From NCBI GenBank assembly GCA_023406985.1, contig JAEXTK010000223.1:1-21707 (forward strand): DNA of 21,707 nucleotides, in the 5' to 3' direction. This stretch comes from Spirochaetota bacterium. GTDB lineage: Bacteria; Spirochaetota; Spirochaetia; Treponematales; Breznakiellaceae. Below the pieces are notes generated by a model. That model had not been told where the DNA came from and searched no databases. It saw only the letters and a program-made list of their open reading frames with translations. The position numbers and the translations under genes were made by a program. The first letter of the stretch is position 1; each line of letters starts with the position of its first letter. Shown here piece after piece: positions 13,632 through 20,702 of the stretch.

Positions 13632-14510
13632 TCATTCCTTTCCTGCGGAATAGACGGCTGACCCGCCGACGAAGTAGTTGGACAGGGTAAAGAAAAGCGC
13701 GAACACGGGCAAGCTGGCGATCACCGCCACGGCCATCATGGCCCCCTCGTCCGCATGCTTCTCCACGGCGAACTTCACGATGTAGGCGGGGATCGTCTTC
13801 ATGGACTCGCGCTGGGCCACGAGCAGCGGCCAGAGCAGGTTGTCCCACTGCTGGCGGAACGTGAGGATGGCCAGGCTCGCGATCGCGGGCGCGCAGTTCG
13901 GGAAGACGACGCCGCGGAAGATGCGGATCTCGCCGGCCCCGTCGATGCGGGCCGCGTCGAGCATATCCTCGGGGAAGGTCAGGAGGTACTGGCGCATGAG
14001 GAACACCCCGAAGGCGTTCATCATGAAGGGGATGATGAGGCCGCGGTAGGAATCCTGCATCCCGAGCTTGAGCGTCACGAGGTAGAGCGGCACCATGATC
14101 GTCTCGAAGGGGATCATCATGGTCGCCATGATGAGCATGAAGACGACCGTCCGGCCGCGGAAGCGGAATTTGGCGAGCCCGTACCCCACGAGGGAAGAGA
14201 GGCCCACCGTCGTCGCCATGATGGAGAGCGAGACGATGAGCGAGTTGAGGATGTTGCGCAGGTAGGTGAACGAGCCGTCGTTCCCCGCGATGGCCGTGAC
14301 GTAGTTCTCCGGATGGAAGGGGATCGGCATCCACCGGTACGGCATCCGCATGATCTCCAGGGCGGGCATGAACGAGGCGGTGACCATGAAGACGAGCGGC
14401 ACGATGACGAGGCAGCCCGTCGCGGCCAGGAAGAGCCAGATGAGCAGGTCGGCGGCGTTGGCGGCGGGGCTCCGCGCCGTCAGGGCGCGGAAGGCGTGTG
14501 TAGCGCGCAT
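13632..14510 (-). CDS. CUT1 carbohydrate ABC transporter permease (MalG/UgpE-type)
   Basis: 292 residues with six predicted membrane helices, beginning at LLIWLFLAATGCLVIVPLVFMVTASF. The cytoplasmic EAA loop MLDAARIDGAGEIRIFRGVVFPNCAPAIASL, which docks the ATPase, is clear. The MPIPFHPENYVTAI segment after helix 1 is typical of the MalG side of the pair. AGGAGG lies six bases upstream of the ATG. The gene starts 9 bp after the partner permease and ends 4 bp before the HAD gene, so it is in the middle of the operon. It would form a heterodimer with the next permease to import the sugar delivered by the 434-residue binding protein. Confidence 0.95.
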   Translation of the reverse strand: MRATHAFRALTARSPAANAADLLIWLFLAATGCLVIVPLVFMVTASFMPALEIMRMPYRWMPIPFHPENYVTAIAGNDGSFTYLRNILNSLIVSLSIMATTVGLSSLVGYGLAKFRFRGRTVVFMLIMATMMIPFETIMVPLYLVTLKLGMQDSYRGLIIPFMMNAFGVFLMRQYLLTFPEDMLDAARIDGAGEIRIFRGVVFPNCAPAIASLAILTFRQQWDNLLWPLLVAQRESMKTIPAYIVKFAVEKHADEGAMMAVAVIASLPVFALFFTLSNYFVGGSAVYSAGKE

Positions 14511-14519
14511 GGCGGCCTC

Positions 14520-15428
14520 CTAGTAGCTCACGTCGTCCGAACGGGACACGCGCAGCTGCACGCCCGTCAGCGCGAGCATCGCGAGGAAGAGGATCACGCT
14601 CATCACGCTGGCCCTCCCGATGTTGAGGTCACGCATGGCGGTGTTGTAGATGTTGAGGGTGATGACGTTGATCGGGCCGGTCGGCGCCCCGCTCTGGGTG
14701 AAGAGGTATTGGGTGCTGAACGTCTTCAGGCACTGGATCATCGCCATGATGGAGACGAGGGCCGTCGTCGGCTTGAGCAGGGGCAGGACGATCCAGCGGA
14801 AACTCCGGAGGCCGTCCGCCCCGTCGATGCGCGCCGCCTCGAGCACGCCCTTGGGTATCTTGCCGATGCCGGTGATGTACAGGATCGTGAAGTACCCGAT
14901 GTACTTCCAGACGTAGACGATCATCGTGGAGACGCGGACCATCGTCGGGTCCGCGAGCCACATCCGGTCTATGCCGCTCGTGCCGAGCAGCGCGTTCGCC
15001 GCCTGGTTCGCGAGTCCGCGCGGATCGAACATGAGCATCCAGATGAGGGCCGCCACGACGGAGGAGAGCACGGCGGGGCTGTAGTAGAGCAGCTGCAGCC
15101 CCCGCGCGAACCGCGAACGGGACGAGATGAGCAGCGCGAGGAGGAGGCTCAGGATCACGAGCGGTAGGAAGGAGCCGACGGCGAAGATGGCCGTCGCGGC
15201 CGCCGAGTTCCAGAATTCAGCTCCCCCGAGCACCTTGAAGTAGTTCTCCAGACCGATGAATTTCGGCGGCTTCAGGGAGAGGAGCTTCTTGTTGAAGAGG
15301 CTCGTCCAAAGCGCGTTCAAGATCGGGAAAAACGAGAACACGGAGAAGAACGCGATGCCGGGGGCCACGAAGAACCACCCCCACCGCGCCTTCCGCGCCT
15401 CGTACCCCCTCGTCCGGTTCGTTCGCAT
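14520..15428 (-). CDS. CUT1 carbohydrate ABC transporter permease (MalF/UgpA-type)
   Basis: 302 residues, six predicted helices, starting WGWFFVAPGIAFFSVFSFFPILNALWTSLF, a hallmark of the UgpA/MalF side. The EAA loop reads VLEAARIDGADGLRSFRWIVLPLLKPTTALV. FIGLENYFKVL precedes helix 2, as usual. The gene begins 7 bp after the binding-protein stop with only a weak GAGGAA site, so coupling to the upstream gene is likely. It pairs with the second permease. No ATPase gene accompanies them; CUT1 systems in many bacteria share a single MsmK/UgpC-type ATPase encoded elsewhere. Confidence 0.95.
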   Translation of the reverse strand: MRTNRTRGYEARKARWGWFFVAPGIAFFSVFSFFPILNALWTSLFNKKLLSLKPPKFIGLENYFKVLGGAEFWNSAAATAIFAVGSFLPLVILSLLLALLISSRSRFARGLQLLYYSPAVLSSVVAALIWMLMFDPRGLANQAANALLGTSGIDRMWLADPTMVRVSTMIVYVWKYIGYFTILYITGIGKIPKGVLEAARIDGADGLRSFRWIVLPLLKPTTALVSIMAMIQCLKTFSTQYLFTQSGAPTGPINVITLNIYNTAMRDLNIGRASVMSVILFLAMLALTGVQLRVSRSDDVSY

Positions 15429-15435
15429 GGTGGAA

Positions 15436-16740
15436 TTATTCCTCGTCCAGCACGGCCTGGACGGCTTTCTTGAGATCGGCCAGGGCCTTCTCCGGTTCCG
15501 CGACGCCCGTCATGACGGACTCCACCGCGGTCTTGAGGAGGGAATCGATCTTGGGCGAGCTCGCGCCGTAATAGACGATGTGCGCCTTGGCGAGGTCGCT
15601 CTTGAACACGTCGGAATACGGCATGGCCTTGTAGGTGGCCGACTCCATGAGCGTCTTGGTCGGCTGCACGAGCCCGACTTCCTTGAGGTACTCCTCGCCG
15701 TGGCTCAGCATGTACGCGAGGAGCTTCCAGGCTGCCTTCTGCTGGGCGGGGCTCTTCTGGGCGTTGACCATGTAGTAGTGGCCGTAATAGTTGTTCGGCA
15801 CGACCTTGGCCGCGCCGGCCCATTGCGGATAGGGAATGACCATCCAATCCTTGGAGTCGTAGAAGGCCTTGTTCGCCGTCTCCATCCGCTGCTCCTGGTA
15901 GAGGCCGGAGAGGGACATGGCGATCTCGTCCTTGTCGTTGTCGAAGAGCTTGCGGGCCGCGGCGTAGGTCGGCGAGCCGAGGTTCTTGCCGGCGGGGCCG
16001 AAGTCCTTCATGTAGCGGAGGACCTTGAGCCAGGCCGCGTCGTTCACGATGGCCGTCTTACCGTCGTCGGAGATGAGCTTTCCTCCGAGCTGCTCCACCA
16101 TCGGCACCCAGCTGATGAGGTAGTAGGGATAGCGGAAATCGAAGCCGCGCCGCGTGATGATCTGGCCGTTGCGCTTCACGATCTTCTCGGAGACCGCCAT
16201 CACCTCTTCCCAGGTCTTCGGCCACTGCTTATCGGGATCGAGCCCCGCGTCGCGGAAGATCTTCTTGTTGAGGTAGACGCACCAGTTCGTGAGTTCGAGG
16301 GGCAGGCCGTAGAGCTTACCGCCGTCGAGCACCGGCGTGAGCATGCCGGGCAGGTAGAGGTCCACGATCGCCTGCTGGTTCGCGAAGCCCGCGGAGGCGG
16401 GATCCACCGGCGCCACGCGGCCGTTGGCGATGAAGGGATACGCGTCGTTGATTTCCAGGTTGAAGATATCGGGCCCCTGGTTCGCGGCGAAGCCGGCCAC
16501 GACGATGTCCTTGATCTTGCCGGACGGATAGGTCACGTAATTGACCTTGACCGTCGGATTGGCGGCGATGAACTCGTCGATGTATTTCTTCTCTATCTTG
16601 GTGCGGTTCGGATCCTCATGGGTCCAGATGGTGAGCTCCACGGGTCCCGAGATGGCCTCCGCGGACCCCGCGGCGAACAGCGGAGCGAGGGCGCCGAACG
16701 CCATCAGGGCGAGCAGGATCACGGTTACCGATTTCTTCAT
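15436..16740 (-). CDS. CUT1 ABC transporter sugar-binding protein
   Basis: 434 residues. Signal peptide MKKSVTVILLALMAFGALAPLFA is followed by AGSAEA. The mature protein is a family 1 extracellular binding protein: LTIWTHEDPNRTKIEKKYIDEFIAANPTVKVNYVTY, AANQGPDIFNLEINDAYPFIANGRVAPVD, LYGLPLELTNWCVYLNKKIFRDAGLDPDKQWPKTWEEVMAVSEKI. Such proteins capture oligosaccharides or glycerophospho-compounds and deliver them to CUT1 permeases; this one lies directly upstream of such a pair. It is the first gene of a five-gene operon. GGAGG precedes the ATG, and two GC-rich hairpins occupy the leader. The aromatic-rich binding cleft (for example NNYYGHYYMVN) suits a carbohydrate, but I cannot specify it. 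Confidence 0.95.
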   Translation of the reverse strand: MKKSVTVILLALMAFGALAPLFAAGSAEAISGPVELTIWTHEDPNRTKIEKKYIDEFIAANPTVKVNYVTYPSGKIKDIVVAGFAANQGPDIFNLEINDAYPFIANGRVAPVDPASAGFANQQAIVDLYLPGMLTPVLDGGKLYGLPLELTNWCVYLNKKIFRDAGLDPDKQWPKTWEEVMAVSEKIVKRNGQIITRRGFDFRYPYYLISWVPMVEQLGGKLISDDGKTAIVNDAAWLKVLRYMKDFGPAGKNLGSPTYAAARKLFDNDKDEIAMSLSGLYQEQRMETANKAFYDSKDWMVIPYPQWAGAAKVVPNNYYGHYYMVNAQKSPAQQKAAWKLLAYMLSHGEEYLKEVGLVQPTKTLMESATYKAMPYSDVFKSDLAKAHIVYYGASSPKIDSLLKTAVESVMTGVAEPEKALADLKKAVQAVLDEE

Positions 16741-16752
16741 GCGTTCCTCCAG

Positions 16753-16799
16753 TGCGGCCCGGGGGCCGCAGGATCAGCCTACGGCCGCTTTCCGTAGGC
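16753..16799 (-). promoter_or_regulatory. Two leader hairpins of the CUT1 operon
   Basis: An 8-bp perfect inverted repeat GCCTACGG/CCGTAGGC (16777-16784 with 16792-16799, 7-nt loop) is followed on the minus strand by a second, TGCGGCCC/GGGCCGCA (16753-16760 with 16763-16770). The latter ends two bases before the GGAGG Shine-Dalgarno of the binding-protein gene. They may protect the mRNA end, control access to the ribosome site, or (first repeat) serve as an operator or trpR terminator. No U-tract follows either. Confidence 0.45.
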
Positions 16800-16846
16800 C
16801 GCAACGCCGTTGAACCGCACTTTTGTGGAGGATGCTGAACATATGA

Positions 16847-16861
16847 GACGACGTAGTCGTC
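16847..16861. promoter_or_regulatory. Inverted repeat upstream of the CUT1 operon
   Basis: GACGAC and GTCGTC flank a 3-bp centre, giving a perfect 6-3-6 inverted repeat about 107 bp upstream of the first operon gene and about 40 bp beyond the trpR stop. It is a candidate regulator site, but no promoter hexamers are clear nearby and a 6-bp arm can occur by chance in GC-rich DNA. Confidence 0.25.
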
Positions 16862-16901
16862 GATCCGCGTGCCGGCGCGGTGCGGAGCAGCCGATCCCGT
16901 A

Positions 16902-17198
16902 CTATCGGCCGGCCGCGATCTCGAGCATGCGCCTGAAGGGGGCGTCGGGTTTCTTGAGCTCGCGCGAGCCGCGGGTGATCTTGCAGAGGGAGAGTCCGAG
17001 GTTCTTCGCGATCTCGCGCTGGGGGATCTTCTTGTCCAGGGCCTTCACGAGCGCCCAGCGGGCGGCCACGTCGGCCGTTTCCGCGGGCGTCAGGAGGCTG
17101 CGCAGGAACGATTCAATGAGCTCGGGATCGCTCGTCACCGCGAACGCGCGGCAGAGCTCGCCCAGGTTCTCGGCCACGGCCGGATCATCGATGGTCAT
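16902..17198 (-). CDS. trpR: Trp repressor family protein
   Basis: 98 residues from the ATG at 17198. The region FLRSLLTPAETADVAARWALVKALDKKIPQREIAKNLGLSLCKITRGSRELKK matches TrpR throughout, including the helix-turn-helix QREIAKNLGLSLCKITRGS. Normal TrpR length is about 100-110 residues. In known systems it binds operator DNA when tryptophan is bound and represses trp biosynthesis or transport genes. No trp gene is in this window, so targets lie elsewhere, or the protein is a TrpR-like regulator of another role. A GTG at 17213 would add five residues, but the stretch TATAGT (17210-17205) looks like a -10 placing the transcript start on the ATG. No Shine-Dalgarno is present. It follows the helicase stop by 25 bp. 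Confidence 0.85.
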   Translation of the reverse strand: MTIDDPAVAENLGELCRAFAVTSDPELIESFLRSLLTPAETADVAARWALVKALDKKIPQREIAKNLGLSLCKITRGSRELKKPDAPFRRMLEIAAGR

Positions 17199-17204
17199 GC
17201 CGAT

Positions 17205-17210
17205 ACTATA
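17205..17210 (-). promoter_or_regulatory. -10 box of trpR, leaderless arrangement
   Basis: TATAGT on the minus strand ends 6 bases before the trpR ATG, so the expected transcript start coincides with the A of the ATG. The -35 is weak (TGGCCA at 18-bp spacing inside the helicase end). Confidence 0.4.
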
Positions 17211-17223
17211 CACCGGAACGGCA

Positions 17224-18504
17224 TCACTTGGCCAGGAAGGTGAGCGCGTGGCCGGCCTTCCCCGCCCGGCCCGTGCGGCCGATGCGGTGGACGTAGTCGT
17301 CGTAGGTGTTCGGGGTCGAGTAGTTGATCACGTGGCTGATGTCCGCGACGTCCAGGCCGCGCGCGGCCACGTCGGTGGCCACGAGCACGTCGATCTCGTC
17401 GGTCTTGAGCCGCTTGAGGGCCCGGGCCCGCTGGGCCTGGCTCTTGTTGCCGTGGATTTGGTCCACGCGGAACCCGCGCGCGTGCAGTTCCTTGCCGAGG
17501 CGCTCCACGGCCCGTTTGGTGTCGTCGAAGATGATCGTCTTGGTGCACTCGGCCTTGATGAGGATGTCGTGCAGCTTGTCGATCTTGTCGGCGGAGGACG
17601 AATAGTAGACCACGTCCTGGTTCACGCCGTCCGCGGTCGCCGCGACGCGCGTGGACACGGTCTCGGGGTTCTTGGCGAACGTCCCGATCAACTCCGCGAT
17701 CTTGGGCTCCATGGTGGCGCTGAAGAAGAGCGACTGCCGCACCGGATTCACCTTGCCGAGGATGGACTTGATGTCCGCGATGAAGCCCATGTCGAGCATG
17801 CGGTCCACCTCGTCCAGGACGACGAAGTTGAAGACCGGCAGGAAGAGCGTTCCCTGCTGGACGTGATCCTTGATCCGCCCCGGGGTACCCACGACGATGC
17901 GGGGATTGCCGCGCAGGTCGCGCTTCTGGAGGTGCATGGACGCGCCCCCGATGAGCAGCGCGAGGCGGATGCCGCAGCCCTTGGAGAAGGCCAGGCACTC
18001 TTCCATGATCTGCTGGGCCAGCTCCCGGGTCGGCGCCATGATGATCGCGCGGTGGTCCATGTGCGTCACGAGGTCCTGGATCATCGGAAGCGCGAAGGCC
18101 GCCGTCTTGCCCGTGCCGGTATTCGCGATGCCGACCACGTCCTTACCCGCGAGGGCGAGGGGTATCGTCTGGTCCTGGATGGCGGTGGGAGCGGTATAGC
18201 CCTTCGCCAGGACGTTGCGGAGGATGGAGGCGTGGATGGGGAAATCCTGGAAGCGGTTGGCCGGCTCGTAGGCGACCTGCTCCACGACCGTCGCCGGCCG
18301 GATGAACTTGGACGGATGGATGAATTGCTTGGCGCGCTGGCCGCGGCCGGCCGGGGCGCGGCCGCCGGGCGAACCGGAGCGCCCCGCTTGGGGCGCGTTG
18401 CGCTGGTGGCGCTGGACTATGGGCGATTTCTTGGGACCGAAGGAAGTATGGCCGGCGGACGATCCGCGGCGCGGAGTGGACGGGGAAGAGTGCGATGATT
18501 GCAT
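17224..18504 (-). CDS. DEAD-box ATP-dependent RNA helicase (RhlE-like)
   Basis: 426 residues. After a basic Gly/Arg/Ser/Pro-rich N-terminus (1-60) comes a complete helicase core: Q motif (YTAPTAIQ, 103-110), motif I (NTGTGKT, 128-134), Ia (PTRELA, 158-163), Ib (TPGR, 207-210), II as DEVD (231-234) instead of DEAD, III (SAT, 262-264), V (ATDVAARGLDV, 376-386), VI (HRIGRTGRAG, 406-415). It unwinds short RNA duplexes using ATP, typically in ribosome assembly or mRNA turnover. It ends just after motif VI and lacks the basic C-terminal tail of many relatives; the basic N-terminus may take over RNA binding. A GGAAAAGGA site precedes the ATG. A promoter with a 36-bp leader lies upstream. Confidence 0.95.
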   Translation of the reverse strand: MQSSHSSPSTPRRGSSAGHTSFGPKKSPIVQRHQRNAPQAGRSGSPGGRAPAGRGQRAKQFIHPSKFIRPATVVEQVAYEPANRFQDFPIHASILRNVLAKGYTAPTAIQDQTIPLALAGKDVVGIANTGTGKTAAFALPMIQDLVTHMDHRAIIMAPTRELAQQIMEECLAFSKGCGIRLALLIGGASMHLQKRDLRGNPRIVVGTPGRIKDHVQQGTLFLPVFNFVVLDEVDRMLDMGFIADIKSILGKVNPVRQSLFFSATMEPKIAELIGTFAKNPETVSTRVAATADGVNQDVVYYSSSADKIDKLHDILIKAECTKTIIFDDTKRAVERLGKELHARGFRVDQIHGNKSQAQRARALKRLKTDEIDVLVATDVAARGLDVADISHVINYSTPNTYDDYVHRIGRTGRAGKAGHALTFLAK

Positions 18505-18546
18505 TGGAATCCTTTTCCTGTTTCAGGAGGGGGCGATGAGTATGCC

Positions 18547-18575
18547 ATTGTAGCCGAAATGCCGGATCGCGTCAG
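18547..18575 (-). promoter_or_regulatory. Promoter of the DEAD-box helicase gene
   Basis: On the minus strand CTGACG (18575-18570) and TACAAT (18552-18547) are separated by 17 bp. The predicted start is near 18540, giving a leader of about 36 nt that contains the Shine-Dalgarno. It starts just inside the 78-bp gap after the kinase gene, so the helicase is probably transcribed independently of the kinase operon. Confidence 0.5.
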
Positions 18576-18582
18576 CCCCGGC

Positions 18583-19911
18583 TCACACCCGATGCTCGAA
18601 GCAATGGATGCCGAAACGCAGGGTACAGCGGAAGCCGGCGCTGAAATCGAAGAGGACCGTTCCGTCGAGTTGACGCTCGATGAGGATGAAGACGAGTTCA
18701 AGCCCGAGCGCGGCGTCGCGCCGCGGATCGAAGCCGGGAGGAGGCCCGATGCCGTCGTCGCTCAGCACGATCTTGACGCATCCGTCCTCTTCCAGGACCA
18801 ATTCCGCCGCGATCGTCCCCTCCCGCCCGTCGGGAAAGGCGTGCTCCAGAGCGTTGGAGACGAGTTCGATGATGGCGATTCCGAGGGGCATCGCCACGTC
18901 AATGACGGCCACGACCTTTTGGGCGCGGACCGCGAAGCGCGGCGGGTTGTCGTGCCCCTGCAGGCTCAGGGGGATCAGTTCCTCCAGGTACGCGCCCAGG
19001 TCCACGTAGGAAAGGTCGCCGAACTTGCGGAGCTGGTCCTGGGCCAAGGCCATCGCCTGGATCCGCTTGGCGAGGTCGCGGAGCTCGGCGCGCGCCTGTC
19101 CGTCCTGAAGCCGCGATTCCCGCAGGGATACCAGGCCCGACATGACTTGGAGGTTGTTCTTCGTTCGATGGAAGAGCTCCTGGACGAGGATGTCCTTCTC
19201 CGCGTCCTTGCGGACTATCGCCTCGTAGCGTTCCCCGAGGAGGCCGACCATCTTTTCTATCGAACCGTGGAGACTCTCTATTTCGCCGCGGGCGCTTTTC
19301 CAGGGAGGGAGCGAATCGACGGAACCGCTGCTCACGGCCGCGGCATACCGCTCGATCCTCCGGAGCGGCCTGAAGACTTCCGCGCGGAGGATGAGCGCGA
19401 GGCCGAGGGCGATGGAGAGATCCTCCGCGAGGACCAGGAACGCGAAGAAGACGGCCTCCCGCGCTATGCGCTCGGCCACGAACCGCTTCGTGTAACGCAG
19501 CTCCAGCGACCCGATGGCCCGCCCCTCGTAGAGGACGTTCCGGGATACCGTCACCCGTTCGCCTCCGGCCGCCGGCGCCGCCCGCATCGACCGCCACGCT
19601 TCGTCGCGCGACCGCGCGCGGATGGGCGGCTCGAGGCCTTCCGTGAGGAGGCTTACGCCGTACACCGTCTGATCAACCATGACCCAGTCGAGCTGGGAGT
19701 CGATTTCCCGGCCGATCGCGTTCCAGACGGGGAAGGTCAAGGTGGCGGCGAGCTTGTCCGCGGTCGCGTCCGCCTGCGCCTCGAGCTGGGAGGTGAGGCG
19801 CCGATTCTCAATCGCGACCAAGGCGGAGACCAGGACGAGGGACACCGCGGTGATGAGGGAGACCAGGGAGGCGAGGAGGCGCGGGATCATGGAGCGGGAC
19901 CGGACGCTCAT
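18583..19911 (-). CDS. HisKA_2-type sensor histidine kinase (orphan)
   Basis: 442 residues. TM1 about 11-33, a short extracytoplasmic region with FPVWNAIGREIDSQLDWVMVDQTVYGVSL, TM2 about 153-177, a HAMP-like segment (181-235), then the HisKA_2 phosphoacceptor motif ILVQELFHRTKNNLQVMSGLVSLR with His248, and a HATPase domain with N-box IIELVSNALEHAFP (Asn353) and G1 SDDGIG (384-389). Kinases of this class often lack a neighbouring regulator and act through stand-alone regulators; none is encoded here. Its start overlaps the stop of the family-3 binding protein by 4 bp (ATGA), so the two proteins are made together and the binding protein is the probable ligand-sensing subunit or input. Confidence 0.9.
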   Translation of the reverse strand: MSVRSRSMIPRLLASLVSLITAVSLVLVSALVAIENRRLTSQLEAQADATADKLAATLTFPVWNAIGREIDSQLDWVMVDQTVYGVSLLTEGLEPPIRARSRDEAWRSMRAAPAAGGERVTVSRNVLYEGRAIGSLELRYTKRFVAERIAREAVFFAFLVLAEDLSIALGLALILRAEVFRPLRRIERYAAAVSSGSVDSLPPWKSARGEIESLHGSIEKMVGLLGERYEAIVRKDAEKDILVQELFHRTKNNLQVMSGLVSLRESRLQDGQARAELRDLAKRIQAMALAQDQLRKFGDLSYVDLGAYLEELIPLSLQGHDNPPRFAVRAQKVVAVIDVAMPLGIAIIELVSNALEHAFPDGREGTIAAELVLEEDGCVKIVLSDDGIGPPPGFDPRRDAALGLELVFILIERQLDGTVLFDFSAGFRCTLRFGIHCFEHRV

Positions 19912-20642
19912 TTGACGATCCTGACTCTCCGCCAGTTCTCCTGACCGAAGAAATCGAGGAGCATCGCATCGAGGGTTCCGTCGGCTCGGATCGCGGCGAA
20001 CCCCGCGCGGGCCGCGGCGAGCAAGGCCGGATTATCCTTGGCGTAGAGCCCCGCCCGGATGGTGGAATACGAGAGGTCCGTGAACGTGAACTCGGCTTCC
20101 CTGCCCGGAAAGAGGGCCTTGACGGTGAGGATGCCGGCCACGTCCGCGGTGGCCAGAAAGTCCACCCGTCCTATGTCGAGCTTGGTGAACCACGTATCGT
20201 ACGGGCCCTCGTCCACGAGGAGGCCCGCCTTCTGGAAGAGCGGCGTGTTCGGGGAGTTCACGACGGTGGCCACCCGGTAGCCGGCCAAATCTTCCAGGCG
20301 CTCGGCCTTCAAGGCGGGAAAACGCGCCTTCTTGTAGAAGAAGACGCCGCGCGCCTCCAGGAAATCGACGTGCGGATTGTGTTGGCCGGGCGTATTGGAT
20401 GCGGTGACGTACGCGCCGAGGCTGTCCTGCTGGAGGAGGGCGAGCATCCGCCCGATGGGGAGCCATTCGAACGCGACCTCGTACCCCGCCGCCGCCAAGG
20501 CCCGGCCGATCGTCCTGTCCACGATGCCGCCCGATCGGCTGAACAGCGGCGGCTGCTCCCCCACCGTGACCGTGACGGACTCAGCGAAACAGGGAAGCGC
20601 GAGGAGGGCAAGGGACAGGATCACCGGCACTATCGTACGCAT
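19908..20642 (-). CDS. Family-3 periplasmic solute-binding protein, kinase-associated
   Basis: 244 residues: signal peptide MRTIVPVILSLALLALPCFA, then a PBPb/SBP_bac_3 fold (VTVTVGEQPPLFSRSGGIVDRTIGRALAAAGYEVAFEWLPIGRMLALLQQ; LEDLAGYRVATVVNSPNTPLFQKAGLLV; LLAAARAGFAAIRADGTLDAMLLDFFG). Relatives bind amino acids or other small polar molecules for transporters or for sensor kinases. Because the only partner gene is a histidine kinase, coupled by a 4-bp overlap, I infer a sensory role. The canonical Arg/Asp pair for amino-acid ligands is not obvious, so the ligand is open. There is no Shine-Dalgarno; TACAAT ends 9 bases upstream of the ATG. Confidence 0.85.
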   Translation of the reverse strand: MRTIVPVILSLALLALPCFAESVTVTVGEQPPLFSRSGGIVDRTIGRALAAAGYEVAFEWLPIGRMLALLQQDSLGAYVTASNTPGQHNPHVDFLEARGVFFYKKARFPALKAERLEDLAGYRVATVVNSPNTPLFQKAGLLVDEGPYDTWFTKLDIGRVDFLATADVAGILTVKALFPGREAEFTFTDLSYSTIRAGLYAKDNPALLAAARAGFAAIRADGTLDAMLLDFFGQENWRRVRIVK

Positions 20643-20651
20643 ATCGCTAAA

Positions 20652-20657
20652 ATTGTA
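20652..20657 (-). promoter_or_regulatory. -10 box of the binding protein-kinase operon
   Basis: TACAAT on the minus strand ends 9 bases before the ATG at 20642, allowing at most a few untranslated bases. The -35 region is poor. The 60-bp gap to lipA supports an independent promoter here. Confidence 0.4.
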
Positions 20658-20702
20658 ATGGATCGACCGGGCTGATCGCCACCGTTTTTCGCGGAATGGA
20701 CA

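Noticed and set aside
16810..16860. A plus-strand start with GGAGG near 16826 and ATG at 16843
   Set aside because: The frame runs antisense to trpR and the helicase and has shadow-like composition; the GGAGG match is probably chance.
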